DNA from: Mycobacterium rhizamassiliense
GTDB lineage: Bacteria; Actinomycetota; Actinomycetes; Mycobacteriales; Mycobacteriaceae
Assembly: GCF_900157375.1 (NCBI RefSeq)
Contig: NZ_LT721901.1
Span: 1,843,498-1,907,497, forward strand
DNA: 64,000 nucleotides
Direction of reading: 5' to 3'
In this document: positions 1-9,741 of the stretch, one piece after another
Layout: every line of letters starts with the position of its first letter
Numbering within the stretch: the first letter of the stretch is position 1
Notes under the pieces: generated by a model
What the model was told of the DNA's origin: nothing
The model's input: only the letters and a program-made list of their open reading frames with translations
Database searches by the model: none
Made by a program: the position numbers and the translations under genes

Positions 1-922
1 CGATGACGGCCACCCGGCGCAGCGGGTCGAGCGCCGCCTTGAAGCCGCCGGCCCGCCAGCGCGACACCATCAGCAGCAGCGCCATCAGCCCAAAAGCGAA
101 CGCGGTGAAGCCGAACAGCAGCGTGTACCAGTTGGCGGTGAAGCCGAGGAACAGCCCGGCGCCGACGACGGCGGCCCAACCGCTTCGTGCCTCGAGCGTG
201 ACTGTGCCGTCACGCTGGGCGCTTGGGGCGCCGGCGCGCAGGCCCGACCACGTCAGCACCAGCACCGGCGGCAGCAGCATTGTGATCATCGCCGAGTACG
301 GCTCCGGCGAGCCGTAGGCCAGCGTCACCGCCGCGGTCGCGGTCGTGACGATCAGCGCGTACTCGAAGCGGATCATCCGCCACCACAGCACCAGCGCGAC
401 GGTGATCGCGATGGTGATCGAGGTGATGGCCCACGGCTTGTAGATCTCCCACGCCGGCATGCCGGTCAGGGTGGCGATGCGCCCGCCGATCCAGAACCAG
501 CCCGGGGGATAGAAGGGCGGCAGTCCCAGGTAGGTCATGTCGTGCAGGGCGGGACTGTCGGCGAAGCGGGTCAGATACTCGGTGCGGAACTGCTGGTCGA
601 CGGAGATGCCGAACAAGTAGAGCTTGCTGGCCCCCAACGGCATGCCCAGCGTCACGACGCTGAACGCGGAGACGAACGCCAGCCCGCCCAGCCGGGCCAG
701 CAGCCGCGAGAAGCGGCCGCCGTGCCGCCACAGCCAGCCGACCGCCAAAAGCCCGGCCACGCAACCGACTTGGCCGACGGTGGTCAGCGCGTGCAGCTGG
801 TTCGACGACGGGAACGCGGGCCACTGCACGCGGGAGATCGCGATCAGCGACACCACCGAGACGACGACGGACACCGCGACGCCGAGGGCCATCTGGCCGA
901 CGGTGGCCAGCGCGTTGCGCAT
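1..922 (-). CDS. aftA: Arabinofuranosyltransferase AftA, N-terminal part
   Basis: AftA adds the first arabinofuranose from decaprenyl-phosphoarabinose to the galactan chain of arabinogalactan at the membrane. The reading frame runs off the left window edge, so only about the first 307 residues are present. The start ATG (920-922) follows the dprE2 stop by two bases. The translation begins [20 protein letters not shown] and shows several hydrophobic spans typical of a GT-C polytopic enzyme, with a WRH-type loop and a periplasmic stretch (PFYPPGWFW) before the next helices. Its place after dprE1-dprE2 matches the M. tuberculosis order Rv3790-Rv3791-Rv3792. Sequence family and context agree; only the C-terminal part is unseen. 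Confidence 0.9.
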   Translation of the reverse strand, partial: MRNALATVGQMALGVAVSVVVSVVSLIAISRVQWPAFPSSNQLHALTTVGQVGCVAGLLAVGWLWRHGGRFSRLLARLGGLAFVSAFSVVTLGMPLGASKLYLFGISVDQQFRTEYLTRFADSPALHDMTYLGLPPFYPPGWFWIGGRIATLTGMPAWEIYKPWAITSITIAITVALVLWWRMIRFEYALIVTTATAAVTLAYGSPEPYSAMITMLLPPVLVLTWSGLRAGAPSAQRDGTVTLEARSGWAAVVGAGLFLGFTANWYTLLFGFTAFAFGLMALLLMVSRWRAGGFKAALDPLRRVAVI

Positions 923-924
923 GC

Positions 925-1689
925 TCAGATGGGCAGCTTGCGGAAGATGGGCCGCGGGATGTGCCGCAACACCATCATCACGTACTTGAATGCTCCTGGC
1001 GCCCAAACCAATTCCTTACCTTTTGCGGACGCGGTCACCGCGAGGTTGGCGACGTACTCCTTGTCGACGGTCAGCGGCGCTTCCTTGACGTGCGCGCTCA
1101 TCCGGGTTCGGACCTGGCCCGGACGGATCACCAGGACGCGAACGCCATACTCCCGCAGGGCTTCCCCGAGCCCGAGGTAGAAGCCGTCCAGCCCGGCCTT
1201 GGTGGAGCCGTAGACGAAGTTGGACCGCCGCACCCGCTCGCCGGCCGCCGAGCTCATCGCGATGATCTGGCCGAAGCCCTGGGCGCGCATCTTCTCGCCC
1301 AGCAGCACGCCCACCGAAACCGCTGCCGTGTAATTGATCTCGGCGGCCAGCACGGCCTTGCGCTGGTCCTGCCACAGCTCCTCGGCGTCGCCGAGGATGC
1401 CGAACGCCACGATCGCCACGTCGACGTCGCCGCCGGCGAACGCCTGCTCGATCATCTTCGGGTGAGTGTCGGGGGCGGTGGCCTCGAAGTCGATCAGCTC
1501 GACCGAGCGCGCCCCGGACGCCTGCATCTGCGCGACCGCGGCGTTGCGGCCCGGGTCATCGGGCATGGCGGCCAGGATGATTCGCGCGTGCGCGTTCTGC
1601 AGGTAGCGCTCACAGATCGCCAGCCCGATCTCGGACGTGCCGCCGAGCAGCAGGATGGTCTGCGGGTTTCCTACGGCGTCGAGCACCAT
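925..1689 (-). CDS. dprE2: Decaprenylphosphoryl-2-keto-ribose reductase DprE2
   Basis: DprE2 is the NADH-dependent short-chain dehydrogenase that reduces the 2-keto intermediate made by DprE1, giving decaprenyl-phosphoarabinose, the arabinose donor for cell-wall arabinan. The 254-residue protein has the Rossmann motif GGTSEIG at residues 16-22, an active-site serine at 146/147 and the YGSTK motif with Tyr160 and Lys164. The length equals the M. tuberculosis enzyme. The ATG abuts the dprE1 stop codon with no gap and aftA begins two bases after its own stop, so the three are surely co-transcribed. Confidence 0.97.
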   Translation of the reverse strand: MVLDAVGNPQTILLLGGTSEIGLAICERYLQNAHARIILAAMPDDPGRNAAVAQMQASGARSVELIDFEATAPDTHPKMIEQAFAGGDVDVAIVAFGILGDAEELWQDQRKAVLAAEINYTAAVSVGVLLGEKMRAQGFGQIIAMSSAAGERVRRSNFVYGSTKAGLDGFYLGLGEALREYGVRVLVIRPGQVRTRMSAHVKEAPLTVDKEYVANLAVTASAKGKELVWAPGAFKYVMMVLRHIPRPIFRKLPI

Positions 1690-3078
1690 TTACAAAAGCT
1701 CCAAACGTCGGGCCATGTCGGAGGCGAAGACCCCCGTCGGATCCACCTTGCGGCGCACCGCAATCCATTCGTTGATGCGCGGATACATGGCGTGAAAGGT
1801 TTCGGCATTCACTCGAGAGTCCTTTGCGGTGTACACGCGACCGCCGAATTCCAACGCGCGACGGTCGAGTTCGTTGAGGAACTCGTTGACTCCGGGCTTG
1901 TTGGGGAAGTCCATCGCGACGTTCCACCCGGCCATCGGGAAACTCAGCGGCGCGCGGTTGCCCGGACCGAACAGCTTGAACACGTTCAGCGCCGAATAGT
2001 GACCGGTGGTTTGGATCCAGCGGATGATGTCCTTGAATTCGTCCATCGCATCCGGCGGGACCAGGAACTGGTGTTGTGCGAAACCCGTTGGGCCATAAGC
2101 ATTATTCCAACCACTGACCAGATCGAGCATGTGGTAGAACTGCGACAGATTCTGGATCTTGGCGGTATAGGTTCCGCCCAGCCGGTAGTACACCTCACCG
2201 ATCGCCATGAAAGACAGCTTGTTCATGGCGCTGATGGGAAAGACGTTGGGCACCGTCAGCAGCTGCGGCGCATCGAATTTCAGCGGATTCCTGGCGAGCT
2301 TCTTGGGCAGCTGATCCAGTCGCGCCAGGCTGCCCCGGCTGACCGAGGCCCGGCCGAGCTTCGGCGGGGGATTGATCAGATCGAACCAGGCGCTGGAGTA
2401 GGTGTAGTTGGCTTCGCTGCCGTCGACGTGCACCGCGACCGTCTCGTCGAGGTCCTTGGTCGCGATGCCGTCGGCGATGAAGTACGCCGTTTCGGTCGGC
2501 GTCATCGCGATAGCGGCGCGCAAGACGATCCCCGTCAGCCCGTTGCCCCCGACCGTGGCCCAGAACAGCTCGGCGTCCTCGCCCTCGGGAGTGAGCGTGC
2601 GCAGGGTGCCGTCGGCCATCAGCAGGTCCATAGACCGCACATGGTTGCCGAAGCTGCCCGCGCTGTGATGGTTCTTGCCGTGGATGTCGCAGGCGATCGC
2701 GCCGCCGACGGTGACCTGCCGGGTACCCGGCAGCACCGGAACCCACAGCCCGAACGGCAGCGCCGCCTTCATCAGCTGATCCAGGCTGACGCCGGCGTCG
2801 ACATCGACCAGCCGGGTGTCGGCGTCGATCGAATGGATGCGGTTGAGCAACGTCATGTCCACCACCACGCCGCCGCCGTTCTGGGCGTTGTCGCCGTAGG
2901 AACGGCCCAGCCCGCGGGCGATAAGGCCGCGTCCGCCCGAGTCGGCGACCTGGGCCACCGCCTTGGCGATCACCTCGGGGTCTGGGGTCGACAGCACCTG
3001 GGCCACGGACGGCGCGGTGCGGCCAAAGCCCATCAGCCGGGTGGTGGTGGTCGGAAAATCAGCGCTCAACATCGTCAA
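1690..3078 (-). CDS. dprE1: Decaprenylphosphoryl-beta-D-ribose 2-oxidase DprE1 (natural Ala at the benzothiazinone site)
   Basis: DprE1 is the FAD-dependent oxidase that starts epimerisation of decaprenyl-phosphoribose to the arabinose form. The 462-residue protein carries the FAD-binding motif GRSYGDNAQ (58-66), [14 protein letters not shown] with His133, and Lys419 in the C-terminal substrate domain. It is one residue longer than the 461-residue M. tuberculosis protein. The residue corresponding to M. tuberculosis Cys387, the covalent target of nitro-benzothiazinones, is Ala388 here (GWNVAMDFP; codon GCG on the minus strand at 1915-1917). It is the first gene of a tight dprE1-dprE2-aftA run; the GtrA-like gene lies upstream. 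Confidence 0.98.
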   Translation of the reverse strand: MTMLSADFPTTTTRLMGFGRTAPSVAQVLSTPDPEVIAKAVAQVADSGGRGLIARGLGRSYGDNAQNGGGVVVDMTLLNRIHSIDADTRLVDVDAGVSLDQLMKAALPFGLWVPVLPGTRQVTVGGAIACDIHGKNHHSAGSFGNHVRSMDLLMADGTLRTLTPEGEDAELFWATVGGNGLTGIVLRAAIAMTPTETAYFIADGIATKDLDETVAVHVDGSEANYTYSSAWFDLINPPPKLGRASVSRGSLARLDQLPKKLARNPLKFDAPQLLTVPNVFPISAMNKLSFMAIGEVYYRLGGTYTAKIQNLSQFYHMLDLVSGWNNAYGPTGFAQHQFLVPPDAMDEFKDIIRWIQTTGHYSALNVFKLFGPGNRAPLSFPMAGWNVAMDFPNKPGVNEFLNELDRRALEFGGRVYTAKDSRVNAETFHAMYPRINEWIAVRRKVDPTGVFASDMARRLELL

Positions 3079-3160
3079 AGAGGGTACCGCTTGGTTCGGT
3101 GACGATGCGGGACGCTTGTGTCCCGCTCAGGAGGCGGACAATCGAATCTCGCCAGGTCGG

Positions 3161-3589
3161 TCAGCGGATGCGGAAGATAACGGCTCGCTGCACGATGAAG
3201 TTGATGACCGTCGCGGTGCCCTGCGCGATCACGAACGCGATGGGCATCGCCAGGCCCTGGTAGTGCATCAACACCAGGCAGAAGTGGTTGAGCCCGACCT
3301 GTACGGCGAACGTGATGGCGTACAGAACCATGACCGCGATGAACCGCGCCGTGCTCGGCGAGGCCTGGAAGGTCCAGCGGCGGTTGATCAGGTAGGCGGT
3401 GATGGTCCCGACGACGAAGCTGATGGCCTTGGACAGGTCGACCTGCAGCCCGACGCCTTTGTATAGCGCCGCGTACAGGCCGAAGTCGACGACGGCGGCC
3501 AGCCCGCCGGTGATGACGAAACGCGTGACCTGTGTGGTCAGGCTCAAGGGCGGGGACGGCGTCGCGATCCCGGGCTCTGGCGGAAGCAT
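3161..3589 (-). CDS. GtrA-like membrane protein (Rv3789 type)
   Basis: This small polytopic GtrA-family membrane protein has four predicted helices. The family member in M. tuberculosis, Rv3789, was first proposed to flip decaprenyl-phosphoarabinose and later to recruit AftA; the exact role is debated. The 142-residue frame has hydrophobic spans beginning near residues 22, 54, 84 and 109 and the family ending [15 protein letters not shown]. tuberculosis Rv3789 is about 121 residues and starts near this protein's residue 22, so the first 20 or so residues may not be translated. It lies 82 bases upstream of dprE1 on the same strand, which supports a role in arabinan precursor handling. Confidence 0.9.
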   Translation of the reverse strand: MLPPEPGIATPSPPLSLTTQVTRFVITGGLAAVVDFGLYAALYKGVGLQVDLSKAISFVVGTITAYLINRRWTFQASPSTARFIAVMVLYAITFAVQVGLNHFCLVLMHYQGLAMPIAFVIAQGTATVINFIVQRAVIFRIR

Positions 3590-3620
3590 CGCGGGAAGTC
3601 TAACGGGGGAGGGGGCGTGC

Positions 3621-4139
3621 CTACTTGGGCAACTTCATCGAGATCAGCTCGACCTGGTTCTCCCCTTGCGGCGTCGTGTAGGTCACCGTGTCGCCGGCCT
3701 TGTGGCCGACCAGGGCCAGCGCCAACGGGCTGCGCGCGGTCAACGTCTCGGCCTCGCGTCCGACGGGCGTTTCCTCGACGATGGAGATGACGTGCATGGT
3801 GACAACCTCACCGTCGGAGAACTTGAGCTTGACCTCGGTGCCGCCCGGCAGAAGTTCGGATCCCTCGTCGTGCGACGGATCGGTGCGCAGGCGGCGGTCC
3901 AGTTCGTTGATCCGGTCGGCGAGGACGACGAGCTCCTCGGCGCGCTGGATGGCCTCGGCCGCGTCGCCGTGATCGCCGGTCATGCCGCGGTCGTTTCTGA
4001 CCTCGAGTTCCAGCTGTTCGCGCCGCTGTCGCAGCCGGTCGAGCTCCGCGGCCAGGCTCTCTTTCGCCGCGTCCGCCACAGATTGGACTTTTTTGCGCAC
4101 GTCGCCGACCTTTCGCATGCGTCCACTTGGTTTCGCCAA
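3621..4139 (-). CDS. Gre-factor homologue (Rv3788 type)
   Basis: The 172-residue protein has the GreA/GreB two-domain plan: an N-terminal antiparallel coiled coil (about residues 15-90, Arg/Glu/Leu-rich) and a C-terminal FKBP-like domain (about 95-170, with [14 protein letters not shown]). Gre factors enter the RNA polymerase secondary channel. The M. tuberculosis homologue Rv3788 is reported to bind there and inhibit transcription rather than stimulate RNA cleavage. Acidic residues sit at the presumed coiled-coil tip ([12 protein letters not shown]), but cleavage activity cannot be judged from sequence. It is 31 bases upstream of the GtrA-like gene on the same strand. A shorter start at Met8 is possible. 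Confidence 0.9.
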   Translation of the reverse strand: MAKPSGRMRKVGDVRKKVQSVADAAKESLAAELDRLRQRREQLELEVRNDRGMTGDHGDAAEAIQRAEELVVLADRINELDRRLRTDPSHDEGSELLPGGTEVKLKFSDGEVVTMHVISIVEETPVGREAETLTARSPLALALVGHKAGDTVTYTTPQGENQVELISMKLPK

Positions 4140-4679
4140 TTATTCATTCATACGCCGCAAAACAGCGCATTCGCTTTTTTGGCCACGGCGGCGCGCGTCG
4201 GTGTGTTGTCTCGGTGCTGGTCAAAACGGTTTTGCTACCCAGGGCGGGAGTTTTCTGCGTTATACCTGAACTTCGTTGGGCTCCGGTTTCGGCGGCTTTC
4301 GAGCCGATCACCGAGGCCCCGGCCGGTCCCGGATCTGGACCCCTGGCCGCCGCGGCGGCGTGGGCGGCGGTGGCCGCTCGGGGGGGACGCGGTGCGTGGC
4401 CCGCTGACGCTATGGGGGGAGCTTTGCTTGCCCGCCGACTAGCCTTGCGACACAGACGAATTCGATAGGGCCGCCGCTCTAACGCGGCGTCGGGCGGGCC
4501 GGCCAGGGCTTGTTGAGAATTGGCGCGGCGCAAGCCCCTTCAATTGCCGTGTGTGTCAGTTAAATGAAATTCCATACCCAGAGCATTTTTTTATGCGTTT
4601 TATGTGAATGCCGTCCGATTGGAGCTAGGCTCCGGTTCGTTACGGGGGTTCGCCGAACTGTTCCGAGAGAGCAGGGGCC
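4140..4679. other. Intergenic region between the Gre homologue and the PPE gene
   Basis: This 540-base stretch separates two divergent genes. Its middle (about 4311-4465) is a decayed PPE remnant, listed separately. The last 130 bases are relatively AT-rich, including a run of seven T near 4586, and contain a short hairpin GGAGCTAGGCTCC (4621-4633); they presumably hold the PPE promoter. The PPE ribosome-binding site is GCAGGGG just before the ATG at 4680. Other open frames here lack start signals or family resemblance. Confidence 0.7.
4311..4465 (+). pseudogene. Remnant of a PPE gene: N-terminal motif joined to C-terminal tail
   Basis: Two fragments of the neighbouring PPE gene survive in order. 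Bases 4321-4375 read GPGSGPLAAAAAW, matching [14 protein letters not shown] at residues 18-31 of the intact PPE protein. Bases 4411-4442, in another frame, read LWGELCLPAD followed by TAG, matching the intact C-terminus [10 protein letters not shown] followed by TAG. Similarity continues past the stop (TAGCCTTGCGACACA against TAGCGTTGCGGGACA at 9720). The whole repeat-bearing centre is missing and the frame is broken. The simplest reading is an old tandem copy that lost its middle by deletion. Confidence 0.75.
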
Positions 4680-7600
4680 ATGGATTTTGGGCTATTGCCC
4701 CCGGAGGTCAACTCCGGGCTGATGTATGCGGGCCCCGGATCGGGACCCCTGCTGGCCGCCGCGGCGGCGTGGGAGGTGGTCGCCACCCAGCTGGAATCGG
4801 CGGCCGGGGGTTATTCCTCGGAACTGACGGGCCTGACTGGCCTGGCGTGGTTCGGGCCGTCGTCGATGGCGATGTCCGCCGCGGCCGCACCCTATGTGGC
4901 GTGGTTACTGGCCGCGGCAACCCAAGCCGGGGTGACCGCCATACAGGCCTACGCGGCGGCGGCGGCCTATGAGGCCGCCTATTTGATGACGGTGCCGCCG
5001 CCATTGATTGCGGCCAATCGGGCGCAGTTGATGGCGTTGATCGCTACGAATTTCTTTGGGCAGAACACCCCGGCGATCGCGGCGACCGAGGCCCAGTACC
5101 TGGCGATGTGGGCCCAAGACGCGGTCGCGATGTATGGGTATGCCGTCGATGCCGCGGCCGCCAGCGTCTTACAGACGTATACCGAGCCGCCGCAGACCAC
5201 CAACCCGGCCGGCCAGAACGCGCAGAGTGGTGCGGTAGCGCAAAGCGCCGCCAATTCCGTTGGCGCGCAGACCCAGTCGGTGATCCAGCAGCAGCTGACC
5301 TCCACTGCCGCGGGCCAGCAGCAGTTGGTTTCGGCCACCGAGACGCAGCAGCTGACTTCGGTCGCGGCTCAGCAGTTGGGTTCGGCCGAGGAGAGCCAGC
5401 AGCTGGGTATGCCTATGGCCGTCCAGCAGCTGGGTGCGACGGTCCAGAGCGAGCAGCTGGGTTCGAGTGCGGCGGTGCATCAGTTGAGTTCGCCGGTGGT
5501 TTCCCAGCCGTTGAGTGCGCCTGTTAGTTCCCAGCAGTTGGCCGGGTCGACCGCATTGCATCAGCCGGCCGCGCCCGCTATCTCGCATTCGGCTGCGCCG
5601 GCGGCCTCGCATCAGCCGGCGACGACCGCGGCCTCCCACACGGCCGCTCAGGCCGGCTCGCGCCCGATGACCCCGACGGCCTCGCAGCAGTCGGTCACGC
5701 CTACCGCCTCCCCAAAATCGACTGCGCCGACGGCCAGCTCGCCGCAGTCGGCCGCGCCTTCCGCCTCCACGCAGTCGGCCACACCGACGGCGACCTCGCC
5801 GCAGTCGGCCGCGCCTGCGGCCTCTCAGCAGCTCAGCGCGAGCGCCGCGTCCCAGCAGTCGGCCGCGGCTTCCGAGCCCACCGTCACCGTCAACGGCGTC
5901 ACCTACATTGACCCCGAACTGCCGTCCACGATCTCTAACGGCCAAACCATCACCATCGGGTCCGGCTTTGACTACACGGTCCCCGTCGGCGGAACCGAGG
6001 TCCAAAGCGGTGGCTCGATTATCGTCCAGCAGGGCGGCCTGCTCACCGTCGACAACGCGCTGACCATCGACGCCAACGCCACCGTGACCGACAGCGGCAG
6101 TCTTACGGTCGGCTCCACCCTGTCCGATAGCGGCAGCCTGACCGTCACCGCCGGGGGAACGCTGACCGATTCCGGCGTTATGACGGTCAACAGCGGCGGC
6201 ATGCTCACGGTGAGTGCGGGCGGCACCGACACCGGCTTCGTCACCGTGACCGGCGGCGGCATGCTCGGCGACGGTGGGACGGTCACGGTCAACAGCGGCG
6301 GCGTGCTCACGGTGAGTACGGGCGGCACCGACACCGGCTTCCTCACCGTGACCGGGGGCGGCACCCTGTCCGACGGCGGGGTGCTCACGGTCGGCCACGG
6401 GGGCACCCTCACGGTCAGCACCACTACCTTGACAGACACCGGCAGTCTCACCGTGACCGGCGGCGGCTCCCTGTCCGACGGCGGGACCGTCACGGTCAAC
6501 AGCGGTGGCACCCTCACCGTCAGCAATGCCAGCATCACCGGTGACACCGGCAGCCTCACGGTGACCGGCGGCGGCACCTTGTCCGACGCTGGCCACGTAG
6601 CCGTCAGCAGTGGCGGCACGCTCACCGTGAGCCAGGGTGGCACCGACACGGGCAGCCTTACCGTGAGCAACATTTTGTCCGACGCGGGCACGATCAACGT
6701 CAACGCCGGCGGCACCCTCACCGATAACGGCAGCTTTTTCGTCAACGCCGGCGGCACCCTCAACGTCGGCGGCACCCTCACCGACCCCGGCACCCTCGAC
6801 ATCAATTATGTCCTGTCGGACTTCGGCGCGGTGAACGTGGACAGCGGCGGGGTTGTCAACGACGCCAACACAGTCTCGGTCGGTCTCAATGGCACCCTGA
6901 CCATCGACCCTGGCGGCACCTTCACCGTCGACAACGCTGGCTTCCTTCTCAGCAGCCAGGGCACGATCACCGACTCCGGCACGCTGGTTGTCGACAATGG
7001 CGGCACCGTGGTCTTTAACGGCAGCTTTAACGTCACCGATGGCGGCGCGATGACGATTCAGTCCGGCGGCACGTTCATCGACAACGGCACCATGTTGGTG
7101 AGCTCTGGGGGCACGGTGATCGACTCCGGCCCGATCACCGTCGAGCACGGCGCGACGCTCAGCATCAGCACTACCACTACCGGTGATACCGGCAGCTTGA
7201 CCATGACCGGTGGCGGCACTTTGTCCGACAGTGGGACGGTCACGGTTAACAGCGGCGGCACCCTCACCGTCAGCACTACCACCACCGGCGATACCGGCGG
7301 CTTGACCGTGACCGGTGGCGGCACTTTGTCCGATGGCGGGACGTTGACGGTCGGCCATGGCGGCGCGCTGACGGTGAGTACGGGTGGCACTGATACCGGC
7401 GGTTTGACGGTGACCGGTGGTGGCACGTTGTCGGACGGCGGGACGGTCACGGTGGGCCATGGCGGCGCGCTGACGGTGAGTACGGGTGGCACTGATACCG
7501 GCGGTTTGACGGTGACCGGTGGTGGCACGTTGTCGGACGGCGGAACGCTGACGGTGGGCCATGGCGGCGCGCTGACGGTGAGCACGGGGGTCGGCACCGA

Positions 7601-9722
7601 TACCGGCGGCTTGACCGTGACCGGTGGTGGCACGTTGTCGGACGGCGGGCTGCTGACGGTCGGGCACGGGGGCACGCTGACGGTGAGTACGGGGGGCACC
7701 GATACCGGCACCCTTAACGTCGCCAGTGGCAGCAGTCTGGTCGAATTCGGCACGGTGACCGTAAATAACGGCGGGCAGATCAACGTCACCGGCTCCTTTG
7801 CCGTCGGCGCCTATAGCACGCTGAATATCGACCCTGGGGCCATCGTCACGGTCGAAAACGGTGGCCTTCTCAACGACATAGGCGTCGGCACCACTTTCAC
7901 CGACTCCGGCACGTTGGTTGTCGATTCTGGCGGCCAACTGGACGTAGGCATCGCTGTGAATGTCGCCCATGGCGGCGTCCTGTCCGACAGCGGCACGGTC
8001 TCCATCTCCCCCGTCGGTGGTTCGTTGACCGACAGCGGGACGCTCACGGTCAACTCTGGTGGCACCCTCACCGTCGGCAGCCCCCCCATCAGTGGTCAGC
8101 CCGGCAGCCTCACGGTGACCGGTGGCGGCACTTTGTCCGACGGCGGCACGGTGACGGTCGGCCACAACAGCACCCTCACCGTCGGCACCACCACTGTCGG
8201 CGACATCGGCAACAGCCTGACCGTGACCGGTGGCGGCACCCTGTCCGACGGCGGGACGGTGACAGTCGGCCACGGCGGCACGCTGACCGTGAGCACGGGG
8301 GTGGGCACCGACACCGGCGGCCTGACGGTGACCGGTGGCGGCACCCTGTCCGACGGCGGGGCCGTCACGGTCGGCCATGGCGGCATGCTGACCGTGAGTA
8401 CGGGGGGCACCGATACCGGGGCCTTGACCGTGACCAGTGGTGGCACCTTGTCCGACGGCGGCACGCTGACGGTTAACAGCGGCGGCGCGCTGACCGTGAG
8501 TACGGGTGGCACTGATACCGGCGGCCTGACCGTGACCGGTGGCGGCACCCTCACTGACGGCGGCACCATCACAATCAACACCGGTGGCAGCGTCCTCGAC
8601 AACGGCACCGTCACCGTCAGCAATGGCGGCCTCTTTACCGACGGCGGCAGCATGATCGTCAATGGCGACCTCGCCGTCGACAATGGCGGCGCCCTCACCG
8701 ATAGCGGCAGCATGATCGTCAACGGCGCCCTCACCGATAGCGGCACCCTCGCCGACTCCGGCACGCTGACGCTCGACGGTTCCGGCACCTTGACTGTGGA
8801 CCCCACCGGCACCCTGACCGTCGACACCGGCGGCAGCATGACCGTCGACTTCGGCGGCACCGTCTACGACAGCGGCGCGATCACCATCAACACGGGTGCC
8901 ACCCTGACCGACGGCGGCGCTCTCAACGTCGAAAGCGGAGGGCTTGTGACCGTCGGCCACGGCGGCACATTGATCGATGATTGCGTGTTGACCGTCGATT
9001 CCGGCGGCACCCTCAACGACGCCGGAACCCTGAGCATCCCGACCGGCGGCGTGATGTCCACCGACGGGACCATCACCGTCCAGACCGGCGGCACCCTGAC
9101 CAACGCAGGCACGCTGAGTGTCAATGTCGACGGCACCCTGACCGACGCCGGCGCGGTGACCATCGACAGCGGCGGCACGCTCAACGAGGCCGGTCCCCTG
9201 GCCGTCAACACCGGCGGCACGGTGACCGTCGACGCCGGCGGCTCCGTCAACGACGCCGGTGCCGCTACCGTCAACACCGGCGGCACGATCATCCTCAACG
9301 GCGACGCGACCTGGACCTTGAACACCGGCGGCACCTTGACGGTCAACGGCGGTGGCACGGTGGTCCTCAACGACACCGGCGTTTTGACCGTCGGCAACGG
9401 CTCCACCCTGACGGTGAACAACGGCGCGTACCTGATCGCAAATGCTGGCACCACCGTCCCCATCCAGCACGGTGGCGCCCTGACCATCGGTCCGGGTGAG
9501 GCAATCACCCTCGGCCCAGGCGGCTCGTCCGGGCCAAACGGGCTTGTCGGCGTTGCCGTTGTATCGCCGGCGGTACCGAGCCCCGCGACCCCGCCGGTGC
9601 CCCTTAGCGCGGCGGCTACGCCGGGCCTGGCGGGAACCTCGGGAATCCAGCCGCAGATGGATTTGGATGCCCTGCGCGACTCGCAGGCACTGTGGGATGA
9701 GCTGTACTTCGCCGCCGACTAG
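4680..9722 (+). CDS. PPE-family protein with a long autotransporter-like glycine/threonine repeat domain
   Basis: The 1680-residue protein starts with a normal PPE domain: MDFGLLPPE with the PPE motif at 7-9, the alanine-rich [14 protein letters not shown], and WFG at 57-59, ending near residue 175. This domain normally pairs with a PE partner for type VII (ESX) secretion. A Gln/Ser/Ala/Pro-rich linker follows (about 190-398) with recurring QQL and SQQ elements. From about 401 to 1617 come tandem repeats of the type [28 protein letters not shown], the best-conserved unit being 34 residues. They resemble AIDA-type passenger repeats that fold as beta-solenoids, not the NxGxGNxG repeats of MPTR PPE proteins. 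The end is [10 protein letters not shown]. No PE gene lies next to it. It is probably exported and surface-exposed; that is inference. Confidence 0.9.
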   Translation: MDFGLLPPEVNSGLMYAGPGSGPLLAAAAAWEVVATQLESAAGGYSSELTGLTGLAWFGPSSMAMSAAAAPYVAWLLAAATQAGVTAIQAYAAAAAYEAAYLMTVPPPLIAANRAQLMALIATNFFGQNTPAIAATEAQYLAMWAQDAVAMYGYAVDAAAASVLQTYTEPPQTTNPAGQNAQSGAVAQSAANSVGAQTQSVIQQQLTSTAAGQQQLVSATETQQLTSVAAQQLGSAEESQQLGMPMAVQQLGATVQSEQLGSSAAVHQLSSPVVSQPLSAPVSSQQLAGSTALHQPAAPAISHSAAPAASHQPATTAASHTAAQAGSRPMTPTASQQSVTPTASPKSTAPTASSPQSAAPSASTQSATPTATSPQSAAPAASQQLSASAASQQSAAASEPTVTVNGVTYIDPELPSTISNGQTITIGSGFDYTVPVGGTEVQSGGSIIVQQGGLLTVDNALTIDANATVTDSGSLTVGSTLSDSGSLTVTAGGTLTDSGVMTVNSGGMLTVSAGGTDTGFVTVTGGGMLGDGGTVTVNSGGVLTVSTGGTDTGFLTVTGGGTLSDGGVLTVGHGGTLTVSTTTLTDTGSLTVTGGGSLSDGGTVTVNSGGTLTVSNASITGDTGSLTVTGGGTLSDAGHVAVSSGGTLTVSQGGTDTGSLTVSNILSDAGTINVNAGGTLTDNGSFFVNAGGTLNVGGTLTDPGTLDINYVLSDFGAVNVDSGGVVNDANTVSVGLNGTLTIDPGGTFTVDNAGFLLSSQGTITDSGTLVVDNGGTVVFNGSFNVTDGGAMTIQSGGTFIDNGTMLVSSGGTVIDSGPITVEHGATLSISTTTTGDTGSLTMTGGGTLSDSGTVTVNSGGTLTVSTTTTGDTGGLTVTGGGTLSDGGTLTVGHGGALTVSTGGTDTGGLTVTGGGTLSDGGTVTVGHGGALTVSTGGTDTGGLTVTGGGTLSDGGTLTVGHGGALTVSTGVGTDTGGLTVTGGGTLSDGGLLTVGHGGTLTVSTGGTDTGTLNVASGSSLVEFGTVTVNNGGQINVTGSFAVGAYSTLNIDPGAIVTVENGGLLNDIGVGTTFTDSGTLVVDSGGQLDVGIAVNVAHGGVLSDSGTVSISPVGGSLTDSGTLTVNSGGTLTVGSPPISGQPGSLTVTGGGTLSDGGTVTVGHNSTLTVGTTTVGDIGNSLTVTGGGTLSDGGTVTVGHGGTLTVSTGVGTDTGGLTVTGGGTLSDGGAVTVGHGGMLTVSTGGTDTGALTVTSGGTLSDGGTLTVNSGGALTVSTGGTDTGGLTVTGGGTLTDGGTITINTGGSVLDNGTVTVSNGGLFTDGGSMIVNGDLAVDNGGALTDSGSMIVNGALTDSGTLADSGTLTLDGSGTLTVDPTGTLTVDTGGSMTVDFGGTVYDSGAITINTGATLTDGGALNVESGGLVTVGHGGTLIDDCVLTVDSGGTLNDAGTLSIPTGGVMSTDGTITVQTGGTLTNAGTLSVNVDGTLTDAGAVTIDSGGTLNEAGPLAVNTGGTVTVDAGGSVNDAGAATVNTGGTIILNGDATWTLNTGGTLTVNGGGTVVLNDTGVLTVGNGSTLTVNNGAYLIANAGTTVPIQHGGALTIGPGEAITLGPGGSSGPNGLVGVAVVSPAVPSPATPPVPLSAAATPGLAGTSGIQPQMDLDALRDSQALWDELYFAAD
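5880..9530 (+). repeat. Coding tandem repeat array inside the PPE gene (102-bp units and decayed derivatives)
   Basis: Successive copies of a unit encoding [34 protein letters not shown] recur. The element TTGTCSGAYGGCGG occurs at about 7327, 7429 and 7530, spaced by 102 and then 101-102 bases, and again 105 bases on, where one residue is inserted. A second high-identity cluster lies at about 8100-8560. About 14 copies of the TVTGGG/TMTGGG/TVTSGG turn can be counted, and the flanks hold more diverged 15-20 residue units. All length differences between copies keep the reading frame. Such arrays are likely to vary in copy number between strains and to misassemble from short reads. Confidence 0.9.
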
Positions 9723-9741
9723 CGTTGCGGGACATGCCAAT

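Noticed and set aside
961..3102. A 713-residue plus-strand frame
   Set aside because: It is antisense to dprE1 and dprE2, both with clear motifs and family lengths.
4127..4468. Open frame upstream of the PPE gene taken as a small real gene
   Set aside because: It has no ribosome site, and its only recognisable part is the PPE remnant broken between two frames.
5880..9530. Regular repeats considered as a CRISPR array
   Set aside because: Repeats are coding, in frame, without unique spacers, and no cas genes are near.
5169..9740. A 1523-residue open frame on the minus strand opposite the PPE gene, plus several shorter ones
   Set aside because: The repeats contain few stop-like triplets in any frame, and the translation is a low-complexity Gly/Ala/Arg/Asp string. 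The plus-strand frame has a true PPE domain, start and ribosome site.
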